A DNA stretch of 41,002 bases, taken from assembly GCA_014804995.1 (NCBI GenBank), contig JAAUYS010000031.1:1-41002 (forward strand). The letters run 5' to 3'. This DNA comes from Clostridia bacterium (GTDB lineage Bacteria; Bacillota; Clostridia; Christensenellales; Borkfalkiaceae). This document shows, piece after piece, positions 38,331 through 41,002 of this stretch. Both the position numbers and the translations under genes were made by a program. The notes under the pieces were generated by a model. That model was given only the letters and a program-made list of their open reading frames with translations, was not told where the DNA came from and made no database searches. The stretch's first letter is position 1; each line of letters opens with the position of its first letter.

Positions 38331-38954
38331 TTAAGCTAATGGATTGTAGTGTTCTTTTATTAAGTCAGTGTCCACTAAGTCGTCTATTCTTGTGGATGTA
38401 AGATATTCATAAATATGTTCAACACTATGTAATAAGTGTGAATCGTTTTTTTTACATTTGTTGAAAACGCCATCCCAAATAAGCCTAAATTCATATTCAT
38501 TAGAATATGAATTTACATACTCACAAACTTGTTTACTTTTATATTGAAAAAGTTGTTTTTGGAACTCTGAAAGACCTTCAATCTGTTTATGTATATATTT
38601 AACAATTATATTGTGCAAGTTGGCACAATTCGGCAGCCACCAGTCACAATTTCTAAATATGAAATTAATTCTATCTATAAGGGTAAAATCTTGCCAAAAG
38701 TTAGTTAAAATTTCTCGTATATGAGATATGGGGAAACCGTGAGTATATAGTTTTTCAGAAAGAAGTTGCTTGAATCTTACATCACAAAAAGCTGACGCTT
38801 CTTCGTCTTGCTCTATAGCATTAATTATTTTATCAACAATTTCAGTTGCCAGTTCAGCGCGAGCTTTCCGTAAGATTGGAGGTTCATACAATTTTCCAGT
38901 CTTAAATTTATCAAGAATTTGAACCAAATTTGGATAATTATCAATATTCCACAT
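38331..38954 (-). CDS. Hypothetical protein, 207 aa, partner of zinc-ribbon gene
   Basis: 207 residues from ATG 38954, which lies 1 bp past the stop of the zinc-ribbon gene (TGATATG). A longer frame reaches 39023 but would overlap that gene and is rejected. The protein is helical, with many Cys, Trp and Asn residues (FRNCDWWLPNCANLHNIIVK at about 124-143) and no membrane helix. No catalytic motif or family is recognised. With the zinc-ribbon protein it forms a self-contained operon with its own promoter and terminator, inserted among gene remnants. Confidence 0.72.
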   Translation of the reverse strand: MWNIDNYPNLVQILDKFKTGKLYEPPILRKARAELATEIVDKIINAIEQDEEASAFCDVRFKQLLSEKLYTHGFPISHIREILTNFWQDFTLIDRINFIFRNCDWWLPNCANLHNIIVKYIHKQIEGLSEFQKQLFQYKSKQVCEYVNSYSNEYEFRLIWDGVFNKCKKNDSHLLHSVEHIYEYLTSTRIDDLVDTDLIKEHYNPLA

Positions 38955-38955
38955 A

Positions 38956-39243
38956 TCAGTCTGCCATGATGTATTCTCCAGTTGCAATAAGATGTGAGTT
39001 GCATTTAGGGCAATGCCCTTCAACTGGATTCCAGTTACTGAGCATATCCGCCTTATTACACTCTGGACATATTAGACTCATCCCTTGTTTTGCCATATCG
39101 AAAACATTTATGGATACAATTTCATCACAATTATGACACCAAAAGTCATAATACTCTCCATCCATAAATGTATCGTGGCCAAGTTGATTTGCCTGAACCT
39201 CATATCCACATTTGGGACACTTGTAAAGTTGTAGTTCTGCCAT
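38956..39243 (-). CDS. Zinc-ribbon protein, 95 aa
   Basis: 95 residues from ATG 39243 (MAELQLYKCPKCGYEVQANQ). Four CxxC pairs are visible: CPKC, CHNC (in FWCHNCDEIVSINVFDM), CPEC and CPKC near the C-terminus (GHCPKCNSHLIATGEYIMAD). This allows two zinc ribbons. A start 21 bp upstream (39264) is possible but overlaps the promoter -7 box. Such proteins often act as substrate- or nucleic-acid-binding adaptors. It is translationally linked to the 207-aa gene that follows. Confidence 0.78.
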   Translation of the reverse strand: MAELQLYKCPKCGYEVQANQLGHDTFMDGEYYDFWCHNCDEIVSINVFDMAKQGMSLICPECNKADMLSNWNPVEGHCPKCNSHLIATGEYIMAD

Positions 39244-39261
39244 ATATAAAAGTTTATTTTG

Positions 39262-39292
39262 CAAAATTACACGTTTTCAGCGACATATCAAA
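39262..39292 (-). promoter_or_regulatory. Promoter of the zinc-ribbon operon
   Basis: On the minus strand, TTTG (39292-39289), a 19-bp spacer and TAATTTTG (39269-39262): a full match to the Bacteroidetes consensus, 19 bp before ATG 39243. Confidence 0.75.
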
Positions 39293-39398
39293 GGAATACT
39301 TCAAGGTCATTGACTTTGAAGATGCAGCCGTCGCGGATTTTGCGACACTCGCCGGAGGAAAGCAACTTGACGTTGCCGACGTTTCCCATACTAAGTAA
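39276..39398 (+). pseudogene. C-terminal fragment of an unknown protein
   Basis: A frame reading FSDISKEYFKVIDFEDAAVA then DFATLAGGKQLDVADVSHTK ends at TAA 39396-39398. It has good protein-like composition but no start of its own, and its 5' part meets the zinc-ribbon promoter, as if the minus-strand cassette had been inserted and removed the rest. Source gene not recognised. Confidence 0.4.
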
Positions 39399-40025
39399 AG
39401 ATTGTATCGAAAGGATCTACAATTCCGGCTAACGAGCCATCAGTATTAATCTATGCTGTAGTGAGCATATGACGGACAAGTCTGATAAATGTACTACAGT
39501 GAAGATGTCGTATATCACCAAGTAGTTTTGACTTAGTTAAGTTAGCAAAGAATTGGTATTCATATTTGGACGCTTATGCAAGATATGTGTATGTCCGACA
39601 TTCGCATTGCTTTTGCTCAACCAAAAACACCCTTGTAAGGTAAACCCCTCGACCCGATTTATCTGGATATAAACGCACTTTGAATCCTTCTTTTCGTTAT
39701 AGTTATATAACTACGACATTGACAATGAAAGAAATCTCCAATTCATACCAGAACTTAGTTCCGTCTGCAAGATATATTCCGGGTAATATCCGGAAGTGGC
39801 ATCGCTTGTGAAGATGTCTTGACATTGGTTGCTTTTATCAATTCTTTCCCTTCTGTTCACGATGTAGAATCTGGAATAATGGACTTGATTCTGAAAGCAC
39901 CACTGGAACGCTTGGAGATTGTTCTTAAAAGATTATATGCAGATTTAGACAGAATAGTTACCTTATATTAAGGATAACAGTATATACTATGATCGTAGGA
40001 ATTTGAGATTTTTTGGGATAAATCG
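39399..40025. other. Gene-poor stretch with a degenerate frame
   Basis: No intact gene is supported. A plus-strand frame from about 39761 to 39971 reads FRLQDIFRVISGSGIACEDV, then LTLVAFINSFPSVHDVESGI and MDLILKAPLERLEIVLKRLY before a stop, but it has no good start codon and is probably a remnant. The remainder shows no clear repeats or RNA signals. Confidence 0.4.
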
Positions 40026-40721
40026 TTGTCGAATGTAGATAATAATATTGAAGTCCAACAAAAGAAAACACAGGCAGCAAGCGACGAACTTAAGGAAGCC
40101 TCTAATTCGTATGAAATGACACCTTTCAATGGCATGTCGCAAGATGAAGTAGCCGTATTGGAACGAAGGGTAGAGAAGCTAACAGCAGAATACCAAATGG
40201 AGAAAGCGAAGCTCCAATACCTTTATGCAAGGAAGAAAAGCCTTGAAGAGAAGAAATGGAGTGTGCCGACTGATATTTTCAAACGGATATATCTGAAATG
40301 TATTGATATTCTCCCCATTGTGGGGAAGTATCATACAGATCCAGTAGAAATAGATAAAGAACAATCAGTACCCATCGACCCATATTTATCAATGACGATT
40401 GTGGCAGCCATCCATGAGCTTTGCAACGGTAGGCTGTTTGAGGATATGTCGGCTATTGATTTTTACAATACTCTAAATCTGCATCAGGGTTCAAAATACT
40501 TGGAGGTGCGCCGACATGAGAAAGTAAGAGTCTGGTATACTATCAATCAACTAAGCGAAAGAATCAATAGCGACAGACGCAATGAGTGGATTGAGGCTAT
40601 GCTTGTCAAGACCGGAATTAAGCCTGATTATTACCGGTCAAAGTATCGCGACCCGGTCAGTGATCTAACAAGCAATAAGAACAAGGAGTTTACAGAAGCC
40701 CTTAAGGAAGTCCTCGGCTGA
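40026..40721 (+). CDS. Hypothetical protein, up to 231 aa
   Basis: Up to 231 residues. The frame opens at a TTG (40026, SNVDNNIEVQQKK); the first in-frame ATG is about 30 codons later, so the start is uncertain and the gene may be 5'-altered. Residues of about 35-75 form a charged coiled coil (EVAVLERRVEKLTAEYQMEK). The C-terminal part (DPYLSMTIVAAIHELCNGRL then FEDMSAIDFYNTLNLHQGSK) is a helical domain I do not recognise. It lies outside the proposed element boundary at the tRNA fragment. Confidence 0.6.
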   Translation: MSNVDNNIEVQQKKTQAASDELKEASNSYEMTPFNGMSQDEVAVLERRVEKLTAEYQMEKAKLQYLYARKKSLEEKKWSVPTDIFKRIYLKCIDILPIVGKYHTDPVEIDKEQSVPIDPYLSMTIVAAIHELCNGRLFEDMSAIDFYNTLNLHQGSKYLEVRRHEKVRVWYTINQLSERINSDRRNEWIEAMLVKTGIKPDYYRSKYRDPVSDLTSNKNKEFTEALKEVLG

Positions 40722-41002
40722 CACTTTACTTTAATATCGTATTCTATATAGACGGCACTAAACTAAAATGGGTGTATAACCGTATTCCTTTTTTTTGGAT
40801 GGAACAAAAGGGAAGAAGAAATTTACCCTTTTATCCATCAGTTCTACCACATAAGGAAAGAGACAATTCAAGATAGAATTTTTAACGAACTATATTAAAA
40901 TCCAAATAAAATGAGGCAAAAATTACATCCACCTTAGATTATTTGAGAATGGTCTTGCCGCAGTCCGCTCTTGGCGGCGGTTTAGGCCGCCCCCGCCGCT
41001 CA
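40722..41002. other. Window end, no gene seen
   Basis: No supported gene. A weak inverted repeat pairs AAAAGGG with CCCTTTT near 40805-40836, and a GC-rich segment with GGCGG/CCGCC pairing lies at 40970-41002, unlike the AT-rich surroundings. It may be the edge of a feature beyond the window. Confidence 0.35.

Noticed and set aside
38955-39023. 23-codon N-terminal extension of the 207-aa protein
   Set aside because: It overlaps the conserved zinc-ribbon coding end; ATG 38954 one base past that stop is a better start.
40780-40836. T-run plus AAAAGGG/CCCTTTT inverted repeat as a terminator
   Set aside because: The T run precedes the hairpin on the plus strand and gives no T run after it on either strand.

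Overview
The window looks like Bacteroidales DNA (Bacteroides, Parabacteroides, Prevotella or Muribaculaceae type; I cannot fix the genus). The evidence is a near-complete Bacteroidetes-type conjugation operon (traE to traO), several promoters of the Bacteroidetes form TTTG-N19/20-TAnnTTTG, and Bacteroidetes-specific accessory families such as PcfK/PcfJ, DUF4099/DUF3945, TraX, ArdC and a histone-H1-like minigene. From 1 to about 37.8 kb it reads as one integrative conjugative element (ICE) or large conjugative plasmid. It ends on the right in what looks like a tRNA-based attachment site. The relaxase and the integrase are not in the window and may lie to the left.

Layout. 1-115: 3' end of a group II intron (complete domains V and VI) sitting inside traE. 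116-11185: the type IV secretion operon, traE 3' exon, traF, traG (VirB4), three secreted or periplasmic proteins, traJ (VirB6-like), traK (VirB8-like), two small membrane proteins, traM (VirB10-like), traN (VirB9-like), traO and a small hypothetical. 11194-14258: the VirD4-type coupling protein and TraX. 14266-15687 (minus): a HigBA-type toxin-antitoxin pair and a secreted glucosaminidase. 15780-23594: an 'establishment and DNA processing' operon with DUF4099/DUF3945 proteins (one carrying a MutS domain I-like segment), ArdC antirestriction, a TOPRIM primase-like protein, a second copy of the traG-downstream secreted protein, a topoisomerase-type zinc-ribbon protein, a lipoprotein and an H1-like protein; a strong terminator lies downstream. 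23874-24701 (minus): a secreted SUMF1/formylglycine-generating-enzyme-like protein.

24821-33175: accessory cassettes. A structured leader of about 250 bp occurs twice (24821 and 30064), first ahead of the PcfK/PcfJ cluster and again ahead of a cluster of very small unknown genes. Between them are parA, a ribbon-helix-helix-like partner gene and a gene-free array of three hairpin modules with two direct repeats of about 260 bp (29210-29979). 33147-37686: a phage-like control and replication module with excisionase-like HTH proteins, DnaC-like and DnaD-like replication proteins, and a divergent repressor whose promoter region is full of repeated operators.

37768-38330: the 3' half of a CAU-anticodon tRNA with its terminator, followed by inverted TTGAACACAA repeats that resemble integrase arm sites. 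To the right is decayed DNA with gene fragments, interrupted by a compact two-gene cassette (zinc-ribbon protein plus an unknown protein, with its own promoter and terminator), and then one unknown gene at 40026.

How it works together (inference): the tra operon builds the channel, the coupling protein delivers DNA, TraX and the glucosaminidase assist at the envelope, and the 15.8-23.6 kb operon protects and primes incoming DNA. ParA with the HTH proteins handles maintenance and the repressor region is the likely decision switch. The least explained parts are the hairpin-module array and the duplicated structured leader.
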